Assembly: GCF_001427305.1 (NCBI RefSeq)
Contig: NZ_LMFZ01000004.1
Coordinates: forward strand, 34,714 to 98,713
Origin: Duganella sp. Root1480D1
GTDB lineage: Bacteria > Pseudomonadota > Gammaproteobacteria > Burkholderiales > Burkholderiaceae_D
Length of the DNA stretch: 64,000 nt
Direction of reading: 5' to 3'
Shown here: positions 50,085 through 59,333 of the stretch, in pieces
How positions within the stretch are numbered: the first letter of the stretch is position 1
Layout: each line of letters opens with the position of its first letter
Notes under the pieces: generated by a model
Told to the model about the DNA's origin: nothing
The model's input: only the letters and a program-made list of their open reading frames with translations
Databases searched by the model: none
Translations under genes and position numbers: made by a program

Positions 50085-51635
50085 ATGAACTTGCTCAAGA
50101 CCCTCGCCGCTATTTCAAGCATGACAATGTTGTCCCGCATTACGGGACTCCTCCGTGAAGTCCTGTTCTTCCGCGCTTTTGGTGCGGGCGGCCTGACCGA
50201 CGCGTTCTACATTGCCTTCCGCATTCCCAACCTGCTGCGCCGCCTGTTCGCCGAAGGCGCATTTTCGCAGGCATTTGTGCCAATGTTGGCAGAATACAAA
50301 AACAAGCAGGGTGAAGAAGCGACCCGCACCCTGGTCGACCACGTGGCAACCGTCCTGGTCTGGGTCACGCTGCTCACCAGTGCAGTCGGTATTATAGGCG
50401 CCCCGCTGTTCATTTACCTGATTGGTTCGGGCCTGAGCAAGGATCCCGAGTCCTTCGACGCGGCGGTCTGGATGACGCGCCTGATGTTCCCCTACATTGC
50501 CTGCATGTCTTTCGTCGCGCTTTCCAGCGGCGTGTTGAACACCTGGCGCCAGTTCAAGATCCCGGCCTTCACCCCCGTGCTGCTGAACCTGTCCTTCATC
50601 TGCGCAGCCCTGTTCCTGGCACCGCACCTGAAGCAGCCCGTGTATGCGATGGCGATTGCCGTCATGGTCGGCGGCGTGCTGCAGGTGGCGCTCCAGGTGC
50701 CTTCGCTGGTGAAGATCGGCATGCTGCCTCGCCTGTCGTGGAACCCGCGCGTCGGCCTGGCCGATCCGGGCGTGCGGCGCATGCTGAAAAATATGGTCCC
50801 GGCCTTGTTTGCCGTCTCGGTGGCGCAGATCAGCCTGATGATCAATACCACCTATGCATCCTGGATGCAGGAGGGCAGCGTGTCCTGGCTGACGGCCGCC
50901 GACCGCCTGATGGAATTCCCCAACGCCCTGCTCGGCGTAGCACTCGGCACCATCCTGCTGCCAAGCCTGTCCAAGGCCAGCCAGGAACAGGACCACGCGG
51001 AATATTCCGCCCTGCTGGACTGGGGCTTGCGCCTCACCTTCCTGCTGGCCATGCCGGCGGCGGTAGGCATCGCCGTGCTGGCCTTGCCGCTGATGGCGAC
51101 CCTGTTCCACAACGGTAAGTTCACCGACTTCGCAGCCGTGATGTCGGCGCAGCCACTGCTGGCTTATGCGGTCGGCCTGGTCGGCATCATCCTGGTCAAG
51201 TCGCTGACGCCGGCCTTCTATGCGCGCCAGGATGTGCGCACGCCGGTGCGCATCGGCGTCATCACCCTGGTGGCGACGCAGGTGATGAACCTGGCTTTCG
51301 TCTGGCAGTTCAAGGTGGCCGGGCTGGCACTGTCGATCAGCGTGGCAGCGCTGCTGAACGCGGCCCTGCTGTACCGCGGCCTGCGCGCGAAAGGCATCTA
51401 CGCTCCGCAACCGGGGTGGCCGAAATTCCTGGGCCGCTTGCTGGCGGCAGTAGTCCTGATGGGCCTTGCGGGCTGGTTCGGCGGACAGCAGTTTGACTGG
51501 TTGGGCATGCGCCATCACGCATTCCTGCGCGCCGGTGCATTGTTCCTGGTGATCGGCGGCTGTGTCGTGGTGTACTTCGGCACCCTGTTCGCACTCGGTT
51601 TCCGCGTGCGCGACTTCAAGCGCCGCGCAAAATAA
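50085..51635 (+). CDS. murJ: Lipid II flippase MurJ
   Basis: A 516-residue MOP-superfamily flippase with about 14 membrane segments, moving lipid II across the inner membrane for peptidoglycan synthesis. TMLSRITGLLREVLFFRAFG at the N-terminus and DAFYIAFRIPNLLRRLFAEG are the family signature. Divergent from rpsT, the usual arrangement in this group, and convergent with the secretion operon. Confidence 0.95.
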   Translation: MNLLKTLAAISSMTMLSRITGLLREVLFFRAFGAGGLTDAFYIAFRIPNLLRRLFAEGAFSQAFVPMLAEYKNKQGEEATRTLVDHVATVLVWVTLLTSAVGIIGAPLFIYLIGSGLSKDPESFDAAVWMTRLMFPYIACMSFVALSSGVLNTWRQFKIPAFTPVLLNLSFICAALFLAPHLKQPVYAMAIAVMVGGVLQVALQVPSLVKIGMLPRLSWNPRVGLADPGVRRMLKNMVPALFAVSVAQISLMINTTYASWMQEGSVSWLTAADRLMEFPNALLGVALGTILLPSLSKASQEQDHAEYSALLDWGLRLTFLLAMPAAVGIAVLALPLMATLFHNGKFTDFAAVMSAQPLLAYAVGLVGIILVKSLTPAFYARQDVRTPVRIGVITLVATQVMNLAFVWQFKVAGLALSISVAALLNAALLYRGLRAKGIYAPQPGWPKFLGRLLAAVVLMGLAGWFGGQQFDWLGMRHHAFLRAGALFLVIGGCVVVYFGTLFALGFRVRDFKRRAK

Positions 51636-51648
51636 AGGCTGCGCAGCT

Positions 51649-52446
51649 TCAGCGCCGCGATGGCGGCGGTGGCGCTTCCTCGCCCGACTGGTCGCCGGAC
51701 TGCTCCGGCGGCTGCGGTTCTTGCGGCGGTTCCTGAGGTTCCTGCGGCGGCTCCTGCTGTGGCTCTTGCGTCGGTTCAGGCGGTGCAGCAGGCTGCGGCT
51801 GTTCTTGCGGCGTGCCCGCCTTGCTGCCAGGCTGCGTGCCATTCAGGCCACCAGGCTGCGTACCCGTCATGCCAGTCAGCGGGCTGCCGGGCTGCATGCC
51901 CGATCCCGGCTTGGCCGGCTGCCCCGGCTGCGGGCCATCCGCACTCTTCGCGCCCGCGACCTGCACGCCCTCGCCGCTGAACTTCCAGTCTGTCAGGCTG
52001 GTCTTGCCCTCGAACGCTACAAAGCGCGGCGGAAAATTGCCGATCTTGATCGGCGTCGCTTTCGACAGGCTGTATATGGCCAGGATGCCGCCGTTCTCGG
52101 TGGCCTTCACCAGGCCCCACTCCGCTTTGCCCGTCATCGGGTCGACGTACACGCGGCGCAAGTGGCGGCGCAATTGCGGGAAGCGCGGGTCCTTCAGCAG
52201 TTCGGCAAATGACTTGGGGTAGTTGGGCTGCCCCTGCGGTGTGGCGGCAGCGTAACTGGCCAGCGCATTGCTGTACTCCATGCCAATATCGAGCAAGGCC
52301 TGTTCCGCGGCCGCGCGCTGCATGGTCGTGCCAAGGCGCAGCGATACCGCGCCAAGCAGGCCGATAATCGCCACCAGGATCACTACGCTGACGTAGGTGA
52401 ACCCGGGCTGCCTACCATTCCGAATAAGGCTTGCCGCTGCGGTCAT
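51649..52446 (-). CDS. Pseudopilin-like protein with Pro/Gln/Glu-rich tail
   Basis: A 265-residue protein. A prepilin-type N-terminus follows a 14-residue leader: GFTYVSVVILVAIIGLLGAV, but position +5 of the mature protein is Ser, not the usual Glu. The body (40-150) resembles minor pseudopilins. The C-terminal 100 residues are low complexity, Gly/Pro/Gln then Pro/Gln/Glu repeats (PQEPQEPPQEPQ). ATG 52446 gives this leader; it overlaps the previous gene by 35 nt. Last gene of the secretion operon. Confidence 0.75.
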   Translation of the reverse strand: MTAAASLIRNGRQPGFTYVSVVILVAIIGLLGAVSLRLGTTMQRAAAEQALLDIGMEYSNALASYAAATPQGQPNYPKSFAELLKDPRFPQLRRHLRRVYVDPMTGKAEWGLVKATENGGILAIYSLSKATPIKIGNFPPRFVAFEGKTSLTDWKFSGEGVQVAGAKSADGPQPGQPAKPGSGMQPGSPLTGMTGTQPGGLNGTQPGSKAGTPQEQPQPAAPPEPTQEPQQEPPQEPQEPPQEPQPPEQSGDQSGEEAPPPPSRR

Positions 52447-52786
52447 TGCCGGGCGCTCCGCTCTTGATGTCTGCCACGCCGCCTTTGCCGACGTCGTCCG
52501 GCGGCACGATGGTCCAGCTATCGCTCTTTTCGGTGATCGGGTCGATCGGGAGCGCACGCAGGTATTTTTTCTCCACCAGTTGCTCCAGGCTGTCCGGGAA
52601 GCGGCCGGTATCGCCGTAGTATTGGTCGATGATGGCGCGCGTGCTGCGCAGGTTATCGGCCAGGATGGTTTCCTTGGTCTTGTCCACGCTCGGGAAATAA
52701 CGCGGCACGGCAAGCGTCAGCAGCAAGGCGATAATGCCCAGCACCACCAGCAGCTCGATCAGCGTGAAGCCCTTCTTGTTTACCAT
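52412..52786 (-). CDS. Type II secretion pseudopilin (GspG-like)
   Basis: A 124-residue pseudopilin with a short leader and KKGFTLIELLVVLGIIALLL (Gly-Phe cleavage site, Glu5). The C-terminal region (YYGDTGRFPDSLEQLVEKKY) is GspG-like. The start overlaps the previous stop by 7 nt. Confidence 0.85.
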   Translation of the reverse strand: MVNKKGFTLIELLVVLGIIALLLTLAVPRYFPSVDKTKETILADNLRSTRAIIDQYYGDTGRFPDSLEQLVEKKYLRALPIDPITEKSDSWTIVPPDDVGKGGVADIKSGAPGNDRSGKPYSEW

Positions 52787-53250
52787 TTCTTGTAAGGCAC
52801 GCCGTTCAGGCCTACCTGCTCCGAAGTCGAATACACGTCAAAAACATCCTCGCCTTCGCGCGGATCGTCGGCATCGCTGGCGTAGCTGCGCTTGCCCCAG
52901 CTCTGGCCATTGCTGGCATTGGAGTCCGAATTGAAGGGGTCGCGCGGGATGCGGCGCAGGAAGTAGATCTTGGCGCGCTTCGGGCTGCGCACGTCGACCA
53001 CGCCTTCCACCAGCGCCTCCAGCGTGCGCGGATAGCCATTGCCGGTGATGGATTTGGCGATGCGGCCTTCATCGTAGGCGGTCTTGTAGTCGTCCAGCGC
53101 CTTGCGCATCACGTGCAGCGCGCTGCGCAGCTCCTGCTCGTTGCGGCGCTGGACCACGGTCTGCCCGACCGGGATCGCCAGCGCGGCGAGCAGGCCGAGA
53201 ATGGCCAGCGTCACCAGCAATTCGATCAGGGTGAATCCGCGCCCGCGCAT
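52780..53250 (-). CDS. Type II secretion pseudopilin
   Basis: A 156-residue pseudopilin: MRGRGFTLIELLVTLAILGL with Glu5, then a globular domain with GYPRTLEALVEGVVDVRSPK, similar to GspG-type minor pilins but longer. It lies 2 nt after the secretin and is coupled to the next pseudopilin. Confidence 0.85.
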   Translation of the reverse strand: MRGRGFTLIELLVTLAILGLLAALAIPVGQTVVQRRNEQELRSALHVMRKALDDYKTAYDEGRIAKSITGNGYPRTLEALVEGVVDVRSPKRAKIYFLRRIPRDPFNSDSNASNGQSWGKRSYASDADDPREGEDVFDVYSTSEQVGLNGVPYKKW

Positions 53251-53252
53251 GC

Positions 53253-55262
53253 TTACTCTTTCCGCTCCGTGCTGGCAGGCGGCTGCACGGTATTGGCCGG
53301 AGCAGGCGCCGGTGGCGGCAACGGCTTGGTCACGCTCGACGCCGGGCCAGGCTGGGTGTTCGACAACGGCAGCTTCTGCGGCGCGGACGGGTCGTTCGGC
53401 GCCGCAGCGGCGCCTGGTGCCGGTACTGCCGTTGCAGCGGCTTCCTGCGCGGGCGCAGCGCCGGCAGGCCGGGCGCCAGGCAGCACCACGGTCTGGCGCG
53501 GCGCGACATCAGGCTTGCGGCGGAAATTGGCTTCCGTGCCGGCCGAGAATTCCGCAACCGAAGTTTCCGGGCGCTGCAGGTTGCGCACCAGGTGCGGCGT
53601 GATCGACAGCACGATCTCGGTCTTTTGCTTGTCGTCCGTCTGCGTACCGAACAGGCGGCCCAGGATCGGGATCTCGCCCAGGCCAGGCACGCGGTTGCCG
53701 GTGCTGCGCTCTTCGCTGTTGATCAGGCCCGCCAGCACCTGGTTCTCGCCATCCTTCAGTTGCAGGAAGGTGGAAGCCTGGCGCGTGCCGATCTGGTAGG
53801 CAGTCGTACCGGTGGCAGTCGTCACACGGTCGATCAGGTTCGATACTTCCAGCGCAATGCGGATGCCCACTTCGTTGTTCAGGTAGATGGTCGGCTCCGC
53901 ATTCAGCGTCAGGCCGACATCGACATAGCTCACCGACTCGGAAGCAAAGCCGCCCGTGCCCGGCGAAATGGTCGTGGTAATCACCGGCACTTTCTCACCG
54001 ATCACGACCTTCGCCTTTTCCTTGTTGCGCACGCGGATGCGCGGGCTGGCCAGCAGGTTGGTATCGCCGTCGGTTTTCTTGAGGTTGACGGTCGTTTGCA
54101 ATCCCGAGATGCCGATCGTGTTGCGGTTGAGGGAATCGAGGTCGCGCAAGGTCAGGTTCTTGCCGTCGCCGCTCCTGCTGCCCAGGACGGTCAAGGTCGC
54201 GTTGCTCGGCCAATCCACACCAAGCTGCATCAGGCGGCTGCGCTTGACCTCCAGGATCTCCACGTCCAGCATGACTTCAGGCTCGGCCTGGTCCTGTGTG
54301 GCGATGATCTTTTCGGCCAGCTTCACCGCGTCGGCGCTATCGCGCAGGATCACCAGGTTGAGCTTTTCGTCTGCCACCACGTCGCGCGTCTTGAGAATGG
54401 TCTTGAGCGTGTTGGCGACGGTCTTGGCTTCCGCATTTGACAGGTAGAAGGTGCGCACTACCGTTTCCTGGTACTCCTTCAGCTTGGCCGCCGTGTTCGG
54501 GTAGACCAGGATGGTATTGGCATCCATCACCTGCTGTTCGAGCTGGTTCGTCATCAGCAGGAAGTAGATCGCCGATTCCACCGTGCTGTTCTTCAGCATG
54601 ATGGTGGTGCGGGCATCGCTTTTCACATCCTTGTCGAAGATGAAGTTCAGGCCCGAACGGCGCGAAATGATGTCGAACACCTGTTTCAGCGGCGCTTCAC
54701 GGAATTCGATCGTGATCGGCGTCTTGTAAGCCTTGGACAAGCCGCTTTCGGCCGGCGGCTGCGGCATCTGTTCGTTGATTTCCCGCATTAGGGCGCGGGC
54801 GCGCGCCTGGTCCGGTTTTTCAGCCAGCACCGTGCTGACGCGGTTCCTGGCCGCTTCGAATTCTTTCTGTTCCAGCGATGCGCTGGCCTGCGCCAGCAGC
54901 TTTTCATGGCGGTCGGCCATTTCCAGCGCACGCAAACCGGCACGGGCGCGCTCATTCTGCGGATCCATCGACAGCACGCGCTGCATGTTTTGCGCAGCCA
55001 GGGCGTACTTGCCCGCGTTGATCAACTGGTCGGCCTGCTCCAGCATGCGCGCGCTGGCGCGGTCGCGGGTGTCAAGGTAGGCGGAGCGGTAGATGGCGTT
55101 GTCCGGATCGCGCTTCATCGCTTCCTGGTACTTCAGCAGCCCCTCTTCCACCTGGTCTTTTGCCACCAGCGTGCGGCCATCGCGGTAGGCCATATCTGCG
55201 GCGCAGCCGGACAGCGCCAGCACCAGCACGGACAGCGACAGCGTTCTCAGACTTGGCTTCAC
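53253..55262 (-). CDS. TPR-containing outer-membrane secretin (GspD/MshL-like)
   Basis: A 669-residue lipoprotein secretin: signal with LSGCAAD lipobox, then an N-terminal TPR-like helical region (about 25-165; KYQEAMKRDPDN, NMQRVLSMDPQNERARAGL). A short STN/N0 domain follows (ITIEFREAPLKQVFDIISRR), then an N1 domain and the secretin pore (VPVITTTISPGTGGF, NQVLAGLINSEE). The C-terminus is Pro/Ala-rich. Ordinary GspD has three or more N-domains and no TPR. The start overlaps the GspC-like gene by 4 nt. Confidence 0.9.
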   Translation of the reverse strand: MKPSLRTLSLSVLVLALSGCAADMAYRDGRTLVAKDQVEEGLLKYQEAMKRDPDNAIYRSAYLDTRDRASARMLEQADQLINAGKYALAAQNMQRVLSMDPQNERARAGLRALEMADRHEKLLAQASASLEQKEFEAARNRVSTVLAEKPDQARARALMREINEQMPQPPAESGLSKAYKTPITIEFREAPLKQVFDIISRRSGLNFIFDKDVKSDARTTIMLKNSTVESAIYFLLMTNQLEQQVMDANTILVYPNTAAKLKEYQETVVRTFYLSNAEAKTVANTLKTILKTRDVVADEKLNLVILRDSADAVKLAEKIIATQDQAEPEVMLDVEILEVKRSRLMQLGVDWPSNATLTVLGSRSGDGKNLTLRDLDSLNRNTIGISGLQTTVNLKKTDGDTNLLASPRIRVRNKEKAKVVIGEKVPVITTTISPGTGGFASESVSYVDVGLTLNAEPTIYLNNEVGIRIALEVSNLIDRVTTATGTTAYQIGTRQASTFLQLKDGENQVLAGLINSEERSTGNRVPGLGEIPILGRLFGTQTDDKQKTEIVLSITPHLVRNLQRPETSVAEFSAGTEANFRRKPDVAPRQTVVLPGARPAGAAPAQEAAATAVPAPGAAAAPNDPSAPQKLPLSNTQPGPASSVTKPLPPPAPAPANTVQPPASTERKE

Positions 55263-55810
55263 TCAATCACTCCAATATTTAACTGCTGCACCTGCTTCAT
55301 GGGCAGGTAGGTAATCGTCAGGTTTGGCGGTGCAATCGCATCGACACGGTACATGCCGTCGATTTGCGTGCCTTGTTTCACAACAAAGGTCTGGTCGCCG
55401 CGGCCAAGGTAAACTTCCCACTGGCCATCGGCCGCCGCTTTGCCCAGGAACTGGAACGGCAGCGGCGGCGCGGTTGGCGGCGGCGGCGGCGGCGGGTTCA
55501 GTTCCGCTGCGGTGGGAGCCGGTGGCGGAGGATTCCAGTTCTGGCCGCCGAATACCCCGTCCTTGCTCTTGAACGAACCTTCGCCTACTTCACCAATCAA
55601 TTCTTCGCGGGGAACCAGGCGCAGGATCGATGCCTCGCCCGGCGCTGCATTGGCCACTTTCGCCGCAGGCGGCGCGCTGGCGGCTGGCGTGCGCGCCGGC
55701 TTGCGTTCGACCGCCTCCGCCACCGTATCGTTGGGCGCCTTGTCGCCGAACAGCACCAGCCCCGCGGCACCCAGCAGCGCCGCGCCCATCAGCATATGGC
55801 GCGGCTTCAT
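55259..55810 (-). CDS. GspC/PilP-like inner-membrane linker protein
   Basis: A 183-residue protein with one N-terminal membrane segment, a Pro-rich linker (about 90-115) and a C-terminal small beta domain (FQFLGKAAADGQWEVYLGRG, NLTITYLPM) like the HR domain of GspC or PilP that contacts the secretin. Position next to the secretin supports this. Confidence 0.7.
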   Translation of the reverse strand: MKPRHMLMGAALLGAAGLVLFGDKAPNDTVAEAVERKPARTPAASAPPAAKVANAAPGEASILRLVPREELIGEVGEGSFKSKDGVFGGQNWNPPPPAPTAAELNPPPPPPPTAPPLPFQFLGKAAADGQWEVYLGRGDQTFVVKQGTQIDGMYRVDAIAPPNLTITYLPMKQVQQLNIGVIE

Positions 55811-56337
55811 GGCTTCTCCTTCAGGTACAGCGTAAAGCGCATGCGCGCTTCGACCACCGGTTCGGTGATGGTTTCGCGGCGGAAGGCAATATCGTCCAGC
55901 GCCGCAAACGGGATCGCCGACAGCGCCTGCATGCTGAACTGCCAGATATTCTGGTAGGCCCCCTTCACCGGCAGCGTGACCTGGTAAGCAGCTACGCCGC
56001 TGTTCTTGTCCACGCTGAATTTGTAGTCGCCCTGGTCCAGTGCCAGCCCGGTCTTGGCAGCGATGTCGAATAGCTGCTTCACCTGCTGCTCCGCGTGGCG
56101 CTTTTCGCCCAGCGTGGCATAGAAATGGGCCAGGTTTTCGTTGGCGGTCGGCGGGGGCGCGGCCTGCGCCAGTTGCGGCGGCGCGGGCGGCAGCGGCTCA
56201 TATGCCAGCTGGCGCGCCTTGAGCGACCAGGCCAGCGCCAGGGCACCTGCCAGCAGCAGCGCCAGCGCGGCGCAGCCTGCAACACCAAGGCGCATGGCAG
56301 CCAGGCGCACGCGCAGCATCAAGGCGGCAACGCTCAT
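55807..56337 (-). CDS. PilO/GspM-like inner-membrane protein
   Basis: A 176-residue protein with one N-terminal membrane segment and a ferredoxin-like C-terminal domain (VAAYQVTLPVKGAYQNIWQF). ATG 56337 is chosen; an upstream ATG at 56349 would overlap the previous gene more. Coupled on both sides by 4-nt overlaps. The assignment rests on topology and order. Confidence 0.65.
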   Translation of the reverse strand: MSVAALMLRVRLAAMRLGVAGCAALALLLAGALALAWSLKARQLAYEPLPPAPPQLAQAAPPPTANENLAHFYATLGEKRHAEQQVKQLFDIAAKTGLALDQGDYKFSVDKNSGVAAYQVTLPVKGAYQNIWQFSMQALSAIPFAALDDIAFRRETITEPVVEARMRFTLYLKEKP

Positions 56338-56879
56338 CGCGCCCTCCATTGCACTTCGACCTGGAACCGCAGCGGGCGGTTGGGATCCTGGTCGTTGATC
56401 TCATGGCGCAGCAGGGAGGCGCCGGCAAAGAACTCCTGCTGTTTCAGCTGTTCGATGTAGCCGACCATATCGTCGCTGTTCTTGGCCTCGGCCGTGATTT
56501 TCAGCGCACGCTTGCGCGGGTCGGGATCAAGTGCCAGCAGCGCCACGGCAGGCGAGTTGGCGGCGGCGATTGAGTCCTGCAATTCGCGCCATGGCAGGTT
56601 CAGTTGCAGGATGGCGGCATTGACGGCCACTGCCTGCGCTTCCGGAATCGCGGTTTCCGGCTTGCGTTCCGGCGCACGCACGGCGGCGGCCTGCTTGCGC
56701 TGCTGGACCCGCAGGGACTGCTCGCGCGCCGCTTGCTGCTTTGCGGCCTGCACGCCGAAGGCGGCACCGGCCGCCAGCAATGCCAGGCCCAGCGCGCCGC
56801 CTGCCAGGACGGCCGGATGCACGCGGTACAGCGTGCCCCGCACACCTGCGGTGGCGAAATCGATCTGCATTGGGCTCAT
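56334..56879 (-). CDS. PilN-like inner-membrane protein
   Basis: A 181-residue protein with a short cytoplasmic start (MQIDFATAGVRGTLYRVHPA), one membrane segment, a coiled region rich in Gln/Arg (55-85) and a C-terminal ferredoxin-like fold (RALKITAEAKNSDDMVGYIE). This is the PilN order and topology; sequence similarity is weak. Confidence 0.65.
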   Translation of the reverse strand: MSPMQIDFATAGVRGTLYRVHPAVLAGGALGLALLAAGAAFGVQAAKQQAAREQSLRVQQRKQAAAVRAPERKPETAIPEAQAVAVNAAILQLNLPWRELQDSIAAANSPAVALLALDPDPRKRALKITAEAKNSDDMVGYIEQLKQQEFFAGASLLRHEINDQDPNRPLRFQVEVQWRAR

Positions 56880-57655
56880 GCTGCAACTCCCAGTGCCGCC
56901 GTGGCGATATGCTTGTCGCTGGCGGCCGGCTTGGCCAGCGCTGGCGGCACTTCACCGCTCAACTGGATCAAGGCCGGCGCTTGCAAGCCCAGCAGCAGTG
57001 CCTCGCGCTGCGCTGCCTGCGTCAGCCAGTAGTGGTCGGCGCCGTGCGGGATGGCGATGTGGCGCACCGCGCGCAGCTTGCCACCCTCGCAGGCGGCCAG
57101 CGCCAGCACATTGGCTTGCGCGACGCCGAACCAGGCGTCGTTCTTCAATGACCGGGCATGGCGGTTCCAGGCCGCCACGAAGTGCGGCACGATGGCAGTG
57201 ACAACCAGCCCATGCTGGGCGGCGGCATTTTCAATTGCAGCCTTCAGCAGGCGCGGAATCGCAGCGGCCATGAACGGGGCCGCCGCGTTCCAGTCCGCGC
57301 TGATATGCCAGGCGGCTGGCGTTTCTCCATACAGCGTGTGGAAGCGCAGCGCTGCCGCGCCTTCCAGGTCGGCCAGGCGCGCGGCCTGTACCGGCGGCGT
57401 CACTTGCCACAGGCGTACCAGTTCGTCGGACAGCACAACGCCGGCGGCCATGCCGGCCGCGTCCTGGCCTGCCAACAGCGCGGCCAGGGCGGCCGGCAAG
57501 GCATCCGCCACGCCGGCCGGCCCTGCGGACAGCGCGGCCAGCCCCTGCTCGGCCAGCAGTTCCGGCGCTGCCGAGCCCCAACGCCGCACGCGCAGCAGGC
57601 GCAAGGCCTGCGGCGTCACTTCGATGCGCAGCGATTGCGTGAAATTCTTAAGCAT
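56876..57655 (-). CDS. PilM/GspL-like cytoplasmic protein
   Basis: A 259-residue Ala-rich protein with no membrane segment. The order between the ATPase and the PilN-like protein and the RNase-H-like beginning (LRIEVTPQALRLLRVRRWG) suggest the cytoplasmic actin-like part of GspL/PilM, which links ATPase to the inner-membrane platform. No clear ATP-binding motif is seen, so the call is tentative. Confidence 0.55.
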   Translation of the reverse strand: MLKNFTQSLRIEVTPQALRLLRVRRWGSAAPELLAEQGLAALSAGPAGVADALPAALAALLAGQDAAGMAAGVVLSDELVRLWQVTPPVQAARLADLEGAAALRFHTLYGETPAAWHISADWNAAAPFMAAAIPRLLKAAIENAAAQHGLVVTAIVPHFVAAWNRHARSLKNDAWFGVAQANVLALAACEGGKLRAVRHIAIPHGADHYWLTQAAQREALLLGLQAPALIQLSGEVPPALAKPAASDKHIATAALGVAA

Positions 57656-59333
57656 GCAAGGTCACCCGCTTGATTTCTGCCAGTGTGGTATCGCCACGGC
57701 GCACCACTTCCAGCGCCGCATGGCGCAGGCTGCGCGTGCCGTTGGCATAGGCCGCCGCCTTGATCTGGCGGATCGGCCGCTTTTCCACGATCAGTTCGCG
57801 GATTTCGTCGTTCAGGGTCAGGATCTCCGCAATCGAGCGGCGCCCCTTGTAGCCGGTGCCGCGGCAATCCCCGCAGCCCTTGCCTTCCTTGAAGCTGTAT
57901 TCATAGACGTCGGCGCGCGCCAGCCCCACGCTGGCCAGTTCCTCGTCGGACGGCGTCACCTCCACCGCGCAATGCGGGCAGTTGATGCGCACCAGGCGCT
58001 GCGCCCAGATGCCGTTCAATGCCGACACGAAGGCATAGGGATCGATGCCCATGTGGGTGAAGCGCCCGAACACGTCGAACACGTTGTTGGCGTGGACGGT
58101 GGTCAGCACCAGGTGGCCGGTCAGCGCCGACTGCACGGCAATTTCCGCCGTTTCGCGGTCGCGGATCTCGCCCACCATGATCTTGTCCGGATCGTGGCGC
58201 AGGATCGAGCGCAAGCCCTTGGCGAAGGTCAGGCCCTTCTTTTCATTGACCGGAATCTGCAGGATGCCCGGCAACTGGTACTCCACCGGGTCTTCAATCG
58301 TGATGATCTTTTCGCGGCCATTGTGGATTTCGGTCAGCGCCGCATACAGCGTCGTGGTCTTGCCGGAGCCGGTCGGCCCGGTTACCAGCAGCATGCCGTA
58401 TGCCTCCTGCGCCAGCGAGCGCAAGGTCGATAAGGACGATTCATCGAATCCCAGCGCTTCCAGCGTCAGCGAGCCGTAGGACTCGATCATGGCACGCTTG
58501 TCCAGGATTCGGATCACTGCGTCTTCGCCGTGAATGGAAGGCATGATCGATACCCGCAAGTCGATCTCGCGCCCCATCGACTCGACGCGGAAGCTGCCGT
58601 CCTGCGGCACGCGGCGTTCCGCGATATCCAGCTCAGCCAGCACCTTCAGGCGCGAAATGATCTGCTCCGCGACGTCGATGCCGTTGACGGCCGTCGCATG
58701 GTCCAGCACCCCATCCACCCGGTATTTCACGGCCAGCCCGCCGGCGGTCGACTCCAGGTGGATGTCGGAAGCGCCGGCCTTCAGCGCATCGTACAGGGTC
58801 GAATTGACCAGCCGCACAGCCGGGCTGGCGCCTTCCGACACCGAGGCAAACGACAGCACCGCCGCCGTCTTGCCGTCGCGCCGCGTGCCCTCCCCGCCCG
58901 ACACCAGGGAATCGACGGCGCGCGCCGACTCCTCCTGTTTCGACAGGTAGGCCTGGATATCGGCCTGCAGCGCCAGCCGCAGTTGCAGCGGCGCCGACGC
59001 CGAGCAACGCGCCTGCGTCGCCAGCCAGGTTTGCAAATCGAGGTCGAATGGATCGGCAATCACCCCCACTGCCGCCCCGTCGTGGGAACGCAGCAGCACG
59101 CAATGGCGGGCCATGGCTTGCGACAGCGGCAGCCGGTCGAAGGCCGGCTCGAAGGCCAGCATGTCCGCCGTTTCCAGCACGGCCAGGCCGAAAGGCTGGG
59201 CCAGCGCCCGTACCGCCATGCGCGGTTCGATGCCGGACAAATCCTCCAGCTCTTCCACCAGGCTGCGTTTGGACAGCGCGCACTGCGCGCGCGCCTTGGC
59301 CAGCAGGTTTGCATCAAGCACCGGCAGCGTCAT
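57648..59333 (-). CDS. Type II secretion ATPase GspE/MshE-like
   Basis: A 561-residue assembly ATPase. The N-terminal domain (about 25-125) is MshEN-like. Walker A GPTGSGKTTTLYAAL, Asp-box and Walker B MVGEIRDRETAEIA, His-box LVLTTVHANN and two CxxC zinc motifs (CPHC, CGDC) are present. Coupled to GspF by 4 nt. Confidence 0.93.
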   Translation of the reverse strand: MTLPVLDANLLAKARAQCALSKRSLVEELEDLSGIEPRMAVRALAQPFGLAVLETADMLAFEPAFDRLPLSQAMARHCVLLRSHDGAAVGVIADPFDLDLQTWLATQARCSASAPLQLRLALQADIQAYLSKQEESARAVDSLVSGGEGTRRDGKTAAVLSFASVSEGASPAVRLVNSTLYDALKAGASDIHLESTAGGLAVKYRVDGVLDHATAVNGIDVAEQIISRLKVLAELDIAERRVPQDGSFRVESMGREIDLRVSIMPSIHGEDAVIRILDKRAMIESYGSLTLEALGFDESSLSTLRSLAQEAYGMLLVTGPTGSGKTTTLYAALTEIHNGREKIITIEDPVEYQLPGILQIPVNEKKGLTFAKGLRSILRHDPDKIMVGEIRDRETAEIAVQSALTGHLVLTTVHANNVFDVFGRFTHMGIDPYAFVSALNGIWAQRLVRINCPHCAVEVTPSDEELASVGLARADVYEYSFKEGKGCGDCRGTGYKGRRSIAEILTLNDEIRELIVEKRPIRQIKAAAYANGTRSLRHAALEVVRRGDTTLAEIKRVTLHA

